A stretch of DNA of 64,000 bases from Siphonodentalium dalli (GCA_032622095.1 CP136061.1:251607582-251671581), one strand, 5' to 3'; counted from the stretch's first letter, positions 45,465 to 56,221 are shown. Numbers and translations are program-made. Notes: generated by a model from the letters alone, not told the origin.

Positions 45465-45665
45465 AAATTTGTCATTTTTGCTATATCCATCTTCAACTGC
45501 AATTTCGTCAGAGACCGCCTTCTCGTCGACTAAAAGTATCGGTGGTGACAAATAATAGATTTCAAAAATCGATATCTTATCACTCTGAGCTTTGATGGGT
45601 GGGTTCCTCGACTCGAATCAAATAGTGTTTACCCGAAAAGCCAAGGAAATAGTAATTTCCGATTT
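45465..45665 (+). repeat. Family K fragment (K3)
   Basis: TATCCATCTTCAACTGCAAT, CACTCTGAGCTTTGATGGGT and CGACTCGAATCAAATAGTG match K1 and K2. A reversed GGTGGGTCCTGCTGATTTGC word of the 29-bp minisatellite sits just upstream (45385-45410). Confidence 0.65.
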
Positions 45666-46259
45666 GCGATTAATTCGGATTAAGCATCATTAATACTGGT
45701 TGTATTTGTTGTTGCAAATCAACTATAATCGAGGTGGCTATTCACATCGTTTTTGCAAACACCAGCGATAAAAATTCACACAATGTGCCCCAACGAACAT
45801 ATCGCCGTATCCCTCAATAACACACACCCACTACGTTCATTTCTTAATTATACATGTATGCTTAGGCACGTCTGTGTTAATGAGCTTAAGCCTGTATTCG
45901 TCTTATATATGCAAGGACAGTATGGAATAAGACTTGATCCAACTTTTCGTGGTTTTTAAAAAGCCGTGTTTAATTTATTTAAAGATCCATAGCAACAGTG
46001 TATATGGTATTGGATAAAAGGTTAAATGATTAAGCTCATAAACACAAATAGCCAAAGCCAAACCACATAATCCCGTTTGCGTGGATGTCCAGACTGATGG
46101 ACAGACGGGTGGTAAGACATACGGACGGACAAGCTGATTCGTACATATACATCTACCTCCGTAATCGTTACGGGGGTATATAATGATCGGACTCGTATAG
46201 CTTGTGTAAGAGCTGTGGTCCATCACAAAGAACATTCATAATATAGTGACATTCTTTAA

Positions 46260-46650
46260 CCCTTTACCCAACAAACCGGCCAACACCGGCCAAATAAAGC
46301 TTCAACAGCCTAACATATCTTCGGTCTGTCTCAATAGAACCATACAAATATGGATATCATTGGAACCGGCTCCTTGACCACATTGTGATAGTTACAGTTA
46401 TGCCCTGTGCCAATGCATTCTCTTATATATGCGAGTCGACCATAGGTCGCCTCGCATATATAAGAGAATGCATTGGCCTAAAAAAATCTTTTTTTAACAC
46501 TTTTTACCATTTTTTCTTACATTCTTTAACAATTTTATAATTTTCAATGTGTTAAGCCAATGCATTCTCTTATATATGCGAGGCGACCTATGGTCGACTC
46601 GCATATATAAGAGAATGCATTGGCACAGGGCCCTTCTGTTGGGTAAAGGG
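46260..46650 (+). mobile_element. Family B TTAA MITE (copy B7)
   Basis: TTAA at 46256-46259 and 46651-46654. The ends are CCCTTTACCCAACA and CTGTTGGGTAAAGGG. Hairpins lie at about 46407-46476 and 46556-46624. It is almost identical to the copy at 50478, including GGGCCCTTCTGTTGGG, which suggests recent activity. It sits at the 5' edge of a LINE relic. Confidence 0.92.
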
Positions 46651-46743
46651 TTAAATAAAAAAATCCTCTCAGCCAAGAAACAGCATCAAGTCTGATCATC
46701 TCTGGAAGGCACTACCTATTATATCTATCAAAACTTATCACTA

Positions 46744-47024
46744 TGTATCGCGCATTTTGTGTTTCATGTCCGTTCACCTGGAATTCCTTACCACAACCCA
46801 TCAGAGAATCGCCATCATTCGGAGAATTCAAATCAACACTGAAAACATATTTGTTCGAGCGGAGGTATCGAGACATTTTGAACCTTCAACGATGACATTC
46901 TGTACATTCTATATATATCACTGCATTTTCTCTCTATATATTTGAACCAAATCATGTGAAGCGCCTAGGTCCCATCATCACGGGGATAGGCGCTATACAA
47001 GAACAATTATTATTATTATTATTA
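46744..47024 (+). pseudogene. CR1/L2-like LINE 3' end
   Basis: A 45-codon frame from ATG at 46744 to TGA at about 46878 reads FTWNSLPQPIRESPSFGEFK then STLKTYLFERRY. This is the WNSLP...F(K/R)..LK.HLF motif at the extreme C-terminus of many CR1/L2-group LINE ORF2 proteins. The 3' UTR keeps the typical GCGCCTAGG...GGCGCTATACAAG stem and ends in (ATT)n near 47024. Everything upstream, including RT, is missing. The TTAA MITE B7 lies 100 bp upstream. Confidence 0.78.
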
Positions 47025-48440
47025 AATACGTTTGTACCGTCATCTTGATTACATGTGCGTTATTATTTTGTGTTGGGGAGGGGCTTCGTAAGCTGCAAAC
47101 ACGTGTGCCGAATCCCTGTTGTATATTATGAAAATAAAAATATTTTTTAAGTCAAAGACTTATGTTGTACTGTATAGTGCTGAGACTGATCGCGAGCGGC
47201 ATATCATTTTACACATCGGTGAGCACATAGAATTAAGATCAAGTATATTAAAGGGAAACTGTGTATCGTTCGCCGGCTCATATACGTCCTAATACTTGGA
47301 GGGGATGGGTTTGACCGCCTCCTAAACAGCTACGCAATTGCCTCGAAATAAGGAGAGTTCAAATAGTTCAAATTCAAGTTTATATTGTAGATTTAAATGA
47401 GAATCACACAATGACACAAACAATAAACTACCCACTTCTCGGCTTTCGACAGGCCTAAAATCATTAGCTCACTTACAACTAAATCTTCAATCTCTCTTTG
47501 ACAATAACACGACCTCTCGCCTCAAACGTCTGACGTCAACTGGCCTGCCGGAAGTCGGGCTACGTGTGCGTGCGGTTTGTTACACATATGTAAGTGGGAA
47601 ACGGACTGTCGGTATCTTACTGCTCGCTTCATCACTCTAACAAACTGCGCCGCATTTTCATCAAACAGACATCAGGAAGACTCCGTCTGTAATTACCCGT
47701 AAGGTGGGTACTTCAGCTGATGCAGGGCAGGAAACCTTTCAACTGTTCAGGGTGCTCCAGTACTGGTGGATCGGTATCTAATGGGCTCCTAATTGGTGTA
47801 GCAGAACGATGTTTCCATGGACTCTGTTCCTTCACTAGAATCTTCCAAATTATTAAAGGTTACTAAAACCTAGAGGCTAGGATAGTCAGATTATTGTAAA
47901 GTACAGTGTGTACTCCAAACTGGAACAGGGTAAGGACACACGAACGTACTAAGTACTGATGTCCTCTCGTTGGTCAAAAGGAAAAGTGAGGGGGATTCCT
48001 GCACATACCTGCGCAATAAGTTATATAAACAATTTAATACATATTGATACTTAGTATCATAACATTGCATAGGTACGTACAGGATGTGATGAAAACAATG
48101 ACATCAAGTTATTTTCGGCGTGCAAACCATTTGGCCATTCAGGTACAATGTTCTTTGTGAACCCATAACAAAATCACAAATGTGACATATGAGTTATGTA
48201 TTATGACAGGCCCCAGTTTAAACATATGTCACTTGCTGTTGCAAACAAAATAGACCATTCCCTATAAATACTGGACCAGAATTCTGGATCCAGTATGTAT
48301 GTTTTCGGACATTCAAGACATACATCCTCACCATGTATCTTCTTATATAGGATACGTCGTCACAGAATAAAATATTGGAATACTTTAACCAGAGGATCGT
48401 TGTCATTAATATATAAGTAACCCAAAAGAATACACAACGT
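47025..48440. other. No recognisable gene
   Basis: Mostly unique-looking sequence. A 40-bp block, GTAAGTGGGAAACGGACTGT plus CGGTATCTTACTGCTCGCT, at 47590-47630 is repeated at 53998-54035, directly after a LINE relic. The 47020-47140 stretch (GTTGGGGAGGGGC...AAAATAAAAATA) loosely resembles the end of repeat S. Confidence 0.4.
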
Positions 48441-48481
48441 GAAGGAAACCAAAGGACAGGGTAAAACGCACAGGGTCTCTG

Positions 48482-48940
48482 CTACAATGGGCCCCTTTGC
48501 TTCTGTAGTTTTAGGGGCATGCATGTCGCACATGTTTTGGCATAGTCACTTATATCTTGCTTCATTCCCAGTAAGTAATAGGCTAACCGTAGTCTTTGGA
48601 GGGTCTTTGTTATTACCATGTAGGCTGAACTTGGGGAATGGTCGTGAGCCTGGGTTATCATGCGCTTTCGATTCTCATCTGGCACTACTATTGTCTTGCT
48701 GAGATGACCTCCTTTCTCATCTTCTAAGTAGAGTACATCATTGTCCAGTTTCATGGTATTCCACTTCCACAAGTATTTGACCAAACCACGATGTGGTGCA
48801 ACGTCTTTCAACTCAGGTGTTGCTCCATTCTCCAGCCAGTTCCTCACAATCTTAATCTCTGGGTCCTTGTTCTGGTACTCTGCAATTTGGGATCTGTTGA
48901 CTCCTATCCTACCAACCTTCGGATTTGTTGATTATTTTTC
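48482..48940 (-). pseudogene. Ty3/Gypsy integrase N-terminal region (pol relic)
   Basis: On the minus strand an open frame runs from near 48930 to the stop at 48482. The upstream part reads NRSQIAEYQNKDPEIKIVRN, typical of the linker between RNase H and integrase. Then comes KYLWKWNTMKLDNDVLYLED and the HHCC-type region with TKTLQRLRLAYYLLGMKQDI and KTCATCMPLK. The CxxC half of the zinc site is intact, but the second His of the usual GHLG block is replaced and the WPGM box reads LLGM. The frame ends before the DDE catalytic core. Integrase joins LTR-retrotransposon cDNA to host DNA; this copy cannot. Confidence 0.82.
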
Positions 48941-49029
48941 AGTTTTATTGTATGTGCCACCAGGTCGGTATGTCCATGGTGTGCTAGTGAGGTAGTATAT
49001 ATATAGAAGCAAATATGACTTGTTACCTT

Positions 49030-49998
49030 AAGTTACCCTCACACCATAGCGATCACCAGTTGTGTATGGTTGCGAATAAAAAATAGTGGTCATAAGTTCC
49101 GAACGCAACTCACACGCAACTAATAAGTTTTATAGGTTTGAAGTACGCAACAAGCACGCAAGTGATCGCAGACACACGCAGAGTAAGTTCGGAAAATTTG
49201 AACATGTTCAATAATTCTCTGCGAATGCCTGCGATCAATTTATACGCAACAGGGACGCAACAGGTACGCTACGCACGCAACATGATCGCAACAGGTACGC
49301 AACTCATAAGTTATGAACGCAGGTGATCGCAGATCCAAATTTGAGGTATCTGGCCAGGTTTTGGTACCGTACATGTTGCGAATGTGTTGCGTACCTGTTG
49401 CGATCATTTTGCGATCGTGTTGCGTGCCTGTTGCGATCCTGTTGCGTGTGTAGCGTACCCCCAAACTATTGTGCTTATTCCCAGCGTATCCCCAACCTAT
49501 GCCCTGTGTATCCAACCTATTAGTTGCGTGTGAGTTGCGTGTTAGTTGCGTACTACATGCGTGTTGAGAAATGGTATAAATAATGGGCCTTTTCTAGATC
49601 CGTGTCAGTTGTTGGTTGACCTCCAAGGTGACAACATGGAGCTACCTCTTGCTGTTATTGGACATCAGTTTAATCTGGTCGCAAATACCACACAACTAGC
49701 ACGCAGGTTAAACGCAACTTGTAAGTTTTGAACGCAACTCAAACGCAACTCGCAAGTTCTGCACGCAACTCACACGCAACTCGCACGCAACTCGTACGCA
49801 GGTGATCGCAGATATTGGGGGATCATAAGTTCAGTTCGCAACCCACACGCAACCCACACGCAACTCACACGCAACCCATAGGTCGAATAGGTTACATATT
49901 GACAAAATTGTTGATTTCGCTTGTGTTTGGTGCGTATACAAATGTGTTTTACACGCAACTCATAGGTTTCAGCATACGCTATGGTGTGAGGGTAACTT
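49030..49998. mobile_element. ~0.97-kb element packed with CGCAAC motifs
   Basis: Perfect 22-bp inverted ends start AAGTTACCCTCACACCATAG and end CTATGGTGTGAGGGTAACTT. TTAA overlaps or abuts both ends (49028-49031 and 49998-50001). The interior contains roughly thirty CGCAAC/GTTGCG words, mostly as ACACGCAACTC or TGTTGCGATC, in direct orientation near both flanks and inverted in the middle. There is no protein. It interrupts the Gypsy relic between the protease-side and integrase-side remains. Confidence 0.85.
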
Positions 49999-50025
49999 TA
50001 AGGGTAGCTCTTGTCTTTGCTCAGC

Positions 50026-51176
50026 TTACTTAGCATTAAATGTCTGCTTAATGTTAGCCCACCAGCTCTGCATGTGATCTGGTAGAATATCTTCAGCCTC
50101 TAAACTCTTTGAATCTTGGTTTTCCTCCATGATTTCCACTGAAGATAATTTCCCCGCACTAGTGTTCTTATAGGTCAGTTTTGTTTCTGTTGGGTTGAGG
50201 AGCCGCACAGGAACATACCTGTCTCCAGCGTCTACTTTCAAATGGATACTGGCTGCGGCAACATGGTGTTTCTTTGCTATCTGCTGATTCGGCTCAATAA
50301 TTCCAAGCTCGTCATCGTCTAAGTCATGACTCAACACACCTGCCATCAACAATTTATGCATTGGGGTAGAGTAACGTCCCCTGTCTCAGCATTGGGGAAT
50401 ACTAACGGTCTCAGCTACCTTCACCTTACAGACACCAATATGTCCGTTTCTACTCACCTCATGGGGCTGCCCTTTAACCCTTTACCCAACAAACCGGCCA
50501 AAACCGGCCAAATAAAGCTTCAACAGCCTAAAATATCTTCGGTCTGTCTCAATAGAACCATACAAATATGGATATCATTGGCACCGGCTCCTTGACCACA
50601 TTGTGATAGTTACAGTTAGCCCTGTGCCAATGCATTCTCTTATATATGCGAGTCGACCATAGGTCGCCTCGCATATATAAGAGAATGCATTGGCCTAAAA
50701 AAAATCTTTTTTTAACACTTTTTACCATTTTTTCTTACATTCTTTAACAATTTTATAATTTTTAATGTGTTAAGCCAATGCATTCTCTTATATATGCGAG
50801 GCGACCTATGGTCGACTCGCATATATAAGAGAATGCATTGGCACAGGGCCCTTCTGTTGGGTAAAGGGTTAATTGCGAAAATCCGCCCAACCACATCCAA
50901 TGTGCATTCGTATTGCTCCATGAAGTCTAAGCCTAGTATATTGGGGGATCGAATCTCAGCAACTACCATATCCAGGTTATATGAAACCCCGTCAATGTGT
51001 TCGTCAACATCTGCACTGCCAATACAGTTAAGCATCTGGTCATTGATTGTATACAAATTCTTCTTGAGAGCTTTAATGGCTGGTTTCTTCAGAGGGGGGT
51101 CTATCTGATTGAAGACTTCTTTTGCCAATATTGAAAGGCTTGGGTCTGTATCCAGCAAACAGTATACATACTCCAT
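50026..51176 (-). pseudogene. Ty3/Gypsy protease and pre-RT region, split by MITE
   Basis: On the minus strand, 51176-50873 reads a retropepsin. It has the active-site-like block CLLDTDPSLSIL (canonical D-S/T-G has become DTD), then IRSPNILGLDFMEQYECTLD, matching the conserved ILG.DFL motif near the protease C-terminus. Coding then runs into the family B MITE (50868-50478). After the MITE the frame resumes in register, meets one TGA near 50377, and continues as the linker before RT (VPVRLLNPTETKLTYKNTSA) to the stop at 50026. Reverse transcriptase and RNase H are absent. Protease would cleave the Gag-Pol polyprotein; this copy is dead. Confidence 0.82.
50478..50868 (+). mobile_element. Family B TTAA MITE (copy B8) inside Gypsy protease
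   Basis: TTAA at 50474-50477 and 50869-50872. The ends are CCCTTTACCCAACA and CTGTTGGGTAAAGGG, with two hairpins at about 50624-50692 and 50775-50842. The disrupted protease frame is contiguous across the site when one TTAA is counted once. The insertion is therefore younger than the retrotransposon. Confidence 0.92.
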
Positions 51177-51205
51177 TCAGCTCTATTGCTAAGTGCAACC
51201 CGGCT

Positions 51206-51345
51206 TCATTTTGGGTTCAGTTCCCCGACAACCTTGGGAAGTTCAATCTTGGTATGTTGATCCGTGCGTGTGTGTACTGTGCTCGCACCTGGTCGTGGCT
51301 CTTTACAATAGCGGGCTATGTGTCCCGGCTTCTGGGACAAAATCC
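51206..51345 (-). pseudogene. Degenerate Gag CCHC zinc-knuckle remnant
   Basis: The minus-strand frame contains SQKPGHIARYCKEPRPGAST. The GHIARYC part fits the last half of a CX2CX4HX4C knuckle, but the first two Cys positions read Arg and Ser. This is the usual nucleocapsid position just upstream of the protease in Ty3/Gypsy elements. A GAT/CAT microsatellite truncates it upstream. Confidence 0.6.
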
Positions 51346-51351
51346 TAAATG

Positions 51352-51423
51352 TTATATTATGACGACGATGAAGACGATGGCGGTGATGATGATGATGATT
51401 ATGATGATGATGATGAGGATGAG
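51352..51423 (+). repeat. (GAT)n-type microsatellite
   Basis: Imperfect GATGATGAT repeats with GACGAT and GAGGAT variants at the 5' break of the Gypsy relic. Confidence 0.9.
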
Positions 51424-52400
51424 AAACCACCACTCTTTAATTCTTTAAGTTCTCAGCTGTTATGAACCCATAGCCATGATATATGGTTTATTTTATGTAT
51501 ACTAGTAATATAGTTATTTTCAGTACCTTTATATACCAGTACTATGTATAACAATGCATATAAATTAATCCATGTATACATGTATATTGATTCAACGGAT
51601 TCAGTGGTTTTGTCCATCAGTCTATAAAATTTGCGGGGAAAACATGGCCACAAGCAGTACACCCTGCTAAATTTCGAATTTGAATCAATTGGCGCACCCT
51701 GCAGCCAGCTTTTATTGGAGAACTTTTTCTCATGTGGATATTTTGGGTCACCGCTAGATGTGAGCCATATTTTGTTCTCAAACTGTCCTTGTGAAGACAT
51801 CACTGCCCACGTGATCTTCAATTTTACTATTTTTATGGCTAAATAATTTGGTTGATCCTACAGACGACACCCCTTGTCCGATCGTCCCCAGATTCCACAA
51901 TGATCTTCTGGATAACCAGCGTGAGAGTAATCTAATTTTCCCGAATTTCGTTAAAAAACATTACCACAGGCAGCAATTTGGTATCTTACTCTTTGATCCT
52001 CTTTTGCATGACTGAATTGTTTAGCAACTGTACAGACATATCCCTCATCTGATAGTCACCAAACTTCATATTGATCTTCGGGCTGACAACTAGATGGGAG
52101 CTATCGAATGCTTTGAATTTTTTTTGGAAAACATTGTCGCCAGCAGTCATCTTCTATTTTGGTTTTTATTTACATGTATATCTCTTCATGCGGATAGCCA
52201 GTATTACGTATATAGGTACTTCAACTTTCCGCATTCCTGTCATCATTTGAAATATAAAAATTTACCTGATACATGCACCCTTCAAATTTTTTTTCGTCGT
52301 ATCTATTTTAATGACCCGCATGCTAATATTGATACAGATATATTTGTCAAACATTTCTTTGTACAATATACAGGTATTTAGTTTGTAACTAAATCTAGAA
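51424..52400. other. No recognisable gene
   Basis: A/T-rich, without clear repeats or protein motifs. Frames up to about 120 codons exist (51453-51821 minus, 52094-52381 plus), but their composition is not convincing. Confidence 0.4.
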
Positions 52401-52407
52401 ATATATA

Positions 52408-53290
52408 ATAGTAGCTGGTGGACCCGACTTCGTCCGGGATGTTCCCCTCTGATTTTCGGAGAATTGCGCGATTTAACCTTGAATTGACTATTTTAAAGGT
52501 GAAGGTCATGTCGGGGTCACGATTTGACCCATCCAAATCACTCCCCGGACAAAAGTCACGACAAAAGTACCCGTCGAAATCCGCCCGGCTTTACCCGATT
52601 TGACCTTGAATTGACAATTTTGAATGTCAAGATCAGGTCAGGGTCATGATTTGACCCACCCGAAACACTCCTGGGACAAAGGTAACAGTAGGTATCAAAT
52701 TTCGTTGAAATACTTCCGTTTTACCAGATTTGACCTTGAATTGATCTTTTTGAATGTCAAAGTCAGGTCGGGATCAACATTTGACCCGTCCAAAATACTC
52801 CCTGGAAATAATTTCCCCTAGGTATCAAATTTCGTCAAATCTGTCAGGCAGTTTTCCCGGCCATAGCTAACAGACAAACAGACAGACAAATGTCCAAAAT
52901 ATATATTAGACTAGCTGATGTACTCGACTTCGTTCGGGCTAGTTAGGGATTTTTTTGTGATCGCCTCCATCTGGACAGTACCCAGTATATACAGCGTCTG
53001 GCCAAACTATTGTTCAATTGGTCCAGAAACATGCCTATATCAGCACGTTCGAGAACATGGTCCCACGTGAAATTGGACCCGTCCATATTGCTCCCGGGAT
53101 CGAAGTAGTCCTACACACAAATTTTTAGTCGGATCGGTCAAGGTCCAGAAACATGCCTATGAGCGAGGTCAAGTTGACACGTTAAATACCAAATTCGAGC
53201 AGTGTTAGAGTCTATAACACATACACACGTGCATTCATGCATACACACATACATACATACAGACAGGTGTTTCAAAATATATAATCGATA
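52408..53290 (+). mobile_element. Two adjacent retroelement-tail-like repeats
   Basis: Both begin with related words (TAGCTGGTGGACCCGACTTC; TAGCTGATGTACTCGACTTC) and CGT.CGGG, and both end in CAGACA repeats plus ATATAT (52865-52912; 53240-53285). The first contains three diverged ~120-bp units carrying TTTGACCTTGAATTGA, GGTCA.GATTTGACCC and TCAAATTTCGT. Such tails resemble the 3' regions of RTE-type or Penelope-like elements, but no RT remains to prove it. Confidence 0.5.
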
Positions 53291-53334
53291 GCTACAACAA
53301 TTCTATGGTAGATAGTTCACGGCCGACCTGATGC

Positions 53335-53972
53335 ATGCATCTTAGTTTTCTTGTTCGTCCTGTCCTGGGGTATGCCCCCTCAGTGTGGGACAACTGTAGC
53401 AACGAAGAAGCTAATGAATTAGAAGAAATCCAATACGAAGCCGCAAGAATCGTAACTGGCGCGACAAGAGGTTTTATTAAAGAGGGCTTGCTCCACGAAA
53501 CTGGGTGGGAGACACTTACAAATCGACGCCGAAAAATCAAGCTAACCCAATTTTTCAAAATGGTGAAAAGGTCAACACCCGCCTACCTATACATATATGT
53601 TCCCCTATATCCGGGAGTCTAACAAATTACGACTTCAGACCTAAATACATGAAATCGGTTTTTTGTAATACCGAAGCATATACAAAATCCTTTTTACCTT
53701 CAGCTATGGAATGATCTACCACCGGAGGCCAAAAACTGTGAAACCATATCGGACTTCAAATCTGTTCTTAAAACTGACCTCGTCGTGAGCCCCCGTAACA
53801 TGGAATTTGCTTACACAAGACGAAGTCAAATTTTCCATTGTCGATTACGACTAGGGTGTACCAATCTGAAGAGATGGCTTAAGATAAGCATCATGCTTAC
53901 TGCCAAATCCCATTATAACCATCAATATCTTTCATCATCATACCGTGAACTTTGTACATTATGTTGGTTAAA
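53335..53972 (+). pseudogene. Non-LTR retrotransposon C-terminal tail (LINE relic)
   Basis: The frame opens with HLSFLVRPVLGYAPSVWDNC, the post-catalytic RT block, then EIQYEAARIVTGATRG and a basic helix ending in FFKMVKRSTPAYL (stop at 53620). After stops and a likely frameshift it resumes near 53700 with LWNDLPPEAKNCETISDFKS and RRSQIFHCRLRLGCTNLK, ending in TAA at 53972. The order (VRP..W, WN.LP, RLRLGC) matches other LINE tails in this window. The catalytic and endonuclease domains are absent. Confidence 0.78.
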
Positions 53973-54042
53973 ATAAAATATGTTTAAACCAAATATGTAA
54001 GTGGGAAACGGACTGTCGGTATCTTGCTGCTCGCTACAACTG

Positions 54043-54215
54043 TACACTAAATCCGTCCATTTACGGAACCACCTCCTTTTATGCTCATCAGAATATAGGC
54101 AACAAATGAATGAATTTCAGCCATGGATTAGTCACTGCAAAATACACCCATGTGCTCTATGAACGTTGCAAAAAACACGGTAATTATAACGAAAATTTAT
54201 TTATGACTCCAATCC
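54043..54215 (+). repeat. Family G half copy
   Basis: ACACTAAATCCGTCCATTTA, CACCTCCTTTTATGCTCATC, CAGCCATGGATTAGTCACTG and CATGTGCTCTATGAACG match the left arm of the full palindrome at 9322-9656. The right arm is missing. Confidence 0.75.
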
Positions 54216-54569
54216 AGGGCTCTAATTCATTTATTTATTTATTACAGTATTGCTGTAACCCTTTAATTGCGTCTCCATAATTTGGAAGGAGATATAAGGT
54301 ATAAGATAGGTTGACAAATACACGAAATATTGATATAACGGCCTTGTGCTTTGACAAACACTTTCCGTGGTCACAACCATTTTCCAGCTGTTTTATATTT
54401 TTCTCATTCTCACAGAAGTGAAACAAACGTTCGTTAATTATTTATACCATATCAGGAATAGACGAACACGAAACGCTCTTTTCTATCCCATGGCTGTTTT
54501 ATGTTTGGGAACCAAACATAGTATTCACAGTTTTATGTGGTATGACTCCAATGCGTCTTTCTGTGACAT

Positions 54570-54822
54570 ATAAGAGGCCCCCACCCCCCTTTTCCGTACG
54601 CCGTATTCCATGCCCTGTTATGATGTACGCGTATTCCGGCCCCTCTGTTAGGAGGTATTCGGTATTCCAAAAATACCGGTATTCGTACGCCTAACTTCCA
54701 ATAAATGAAGTTTTCATATTTTTTTATGTATTCCATATGGCTGTTAACTGGTATTCCGTATTCCACCCTCTGTGTTAAGTGATATTCCGTATTCCATGGG
54801 GGTGGGGTGGGGGCCTCATATA
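54570..54822. mobile_element. Small MITE with GAGGCCCCCACCCC ends
   Basis: The left end is ATATAAGAGGCCCCCACCCC and the right end is GGGGTGGGGGCCTCATATA. The interior is dominated by GTATTCCGTATTCCA-like repeats in both orientations. There is no coding capacity. Confidence 0.75.
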
Positions 54823-54992
54823 ATGCTCATAGAAAGGTAGTTCGAGTATTTATCGACCTATTTCGACATCTGAAAAAATTCAAAAGCGAATATTATTAGG
54901 TGTATTTTAGAGCGGAAACCGCCATGAAATGTTATGTCTCAATACTATGGCGTGTATAACATCATGAGAATAAAGAAATGAGAAATTAGAAG

Positions 54993-55350
54993 CTTAATGT
55001 GATGTGAAACACTCCGATATGGTGATCAAATAGAAATGGATAATAATCTTAAAGTCATGTGAAACACCACGGTATGGTGATCAAATAGAAATGGAGAATA
55101 ATCTTGCTCATGGTTGTTATTTATACAAACGTTATATCCAAATTGACATGAATATAGTGACTCTCGGAGGTTGAAATCGTTTACGTTAGTTTATCTCCGA
55201 TAGTTGCGTCCCGAATCGAGAGGTAAATATTTACAATTGAGCGTAGTTCGGACGATGTTTTCAATCGAGTGGTACTGTCGATTTGTTAGTAGAATGCTAC
55301 ATTACATTCATCCAGTTGGCATAGCGCTTGAATACTTACTTACTAATCAG
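54993..55350 (+). mobile_element. Family I repeat (copy I4)
   Basis: TTAATGTGATGTGAAACACTC (its first 45 bp are partly duplicated at 55050), GAATAATCTTGCTCATGG, GTTGCGTCCCGAATCGAGA and GTTAGTAGAATGCTACATTA. It lacks the TTAA word used by the MITE in I1, because this copy reads AACGTTATATCC there. Confidence 0.72.
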
Positions 55351-55567
55351 TTTCACCCATAATATGTCTTTAAACCAAGGTACCCAAAATGTCCCACGCA
55401 CACTTCCCCTGATCACGAGGTATATACAGCGCATGAGCATCCCGCTTGGAATCAACCCATTTATAAACAGTCAAAACATTTTTTTCAAAGGAGGACAATT
55501 TGGTTTGTTATCACAGACATATAAACGGATGCTCTGGAAGCAAGTCTGAGTTTAGTGTGCCTGTCAT

Positions 55568-55895
55568 TTACAGAATGAGGTCCCCAGAGGGTGAATTTAG
55601 TGACGCTATCACGCATAGCGGGATAGCATAACTAAATTCACCCTCTGGGAACCTCATCCTGCATGGCCTCATCTGCTATGGGAGACAGACTCAGATTGAA
55701 GTTCCCAAATGGTGAATATTGTGATGTACACCCATTCGGAACCTCGATTATGCAATTAGTCGTCTGCCAATTTGGGGATATAGAGAAACTATACCAAAAA
55801 AGAAATAGAACCTATATGAAGAAATTTCAATATAAATTTGACAATAAAGAAACTTTCCAGAGAAGATGAGGACTAAGCAGAATGAGGTCCACAGC
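55568..55895. mobile_element. Fold-back element (family M, copy M3)
   Basis: The first hairpin is GAATGAGGTCCCCAGAGGG...CCCTCTGGGAACCTCATCC (55570-55660). Then come GGAGACAGACTCAGATTGA, CGTCTGCCAATTTGGGGATA and GAGATGAGG-like terminal words (AGAAGATGAGGACTAAGCAG, ATGAGGTCC) mirrored from M1 at 18791-19172. The frame at 55663-55869 is incidental. Confidence 0.72.
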
Positions 55896-55904
55896 CCATA
55901 TAAA

Positions 55905-56195
55905 AATGTACCTGGGTAAATCTTGGTGTTTACCTAGGTATACCCCGGTACATATAGGTTTTACCCTGGTTCCACCCAGGTCACACCCAGGTTACACCCA
56001 GGTAAATCAGGGATTTATATAGATTTACCCAGGTGTTTTCTATATATGTTAGGTATAAACCCCAGTTTACCCGGGTTTTTACGGATTTACACCCAGGTAT
56101 TTACACCAGGTATTTACACCCAGGTATTTACACCAGGGTTTCGCCCAGGTATTTACTACAGTGTTCACCCGGATATATACACCTGTGGTATTTTG
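55905..56195 (+). repeat. Short degenerate repeats (~14 bp)
   Basis: Imperfect iterations of TTTACACCCAGGTA and related words (TTTACCCAGGTG, TATAAACCCCAGTT). It lies between fold-back element M3 and the 45-bp satellite. Confidence 0.8.
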
Positions 56196-56221
56196 TTAAA
56201 CTGTATAATCTGCATTGAAGT

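Noticed and set aside
46494-46676. Small frames reading a CQCILLYMRVDH-type peptide, recurring at many positions
   Set aside because: They are translations of the palindromic MITE hairpin, repeated wherever the hairpin occurs and in both orientations.
50712-51176. A single 154-codon minus-strand protein spanning the protease and the MITE
   Set aside because: The last third is the MITE hairpin translation. Only the part above 50872 is retroelement protease.
55663-55869. 68-codon frame in the family M fold-back element
   Set aside because: The same sequence occurs in inverted form in the M1 copy without conservation of the frame. It is incidental.
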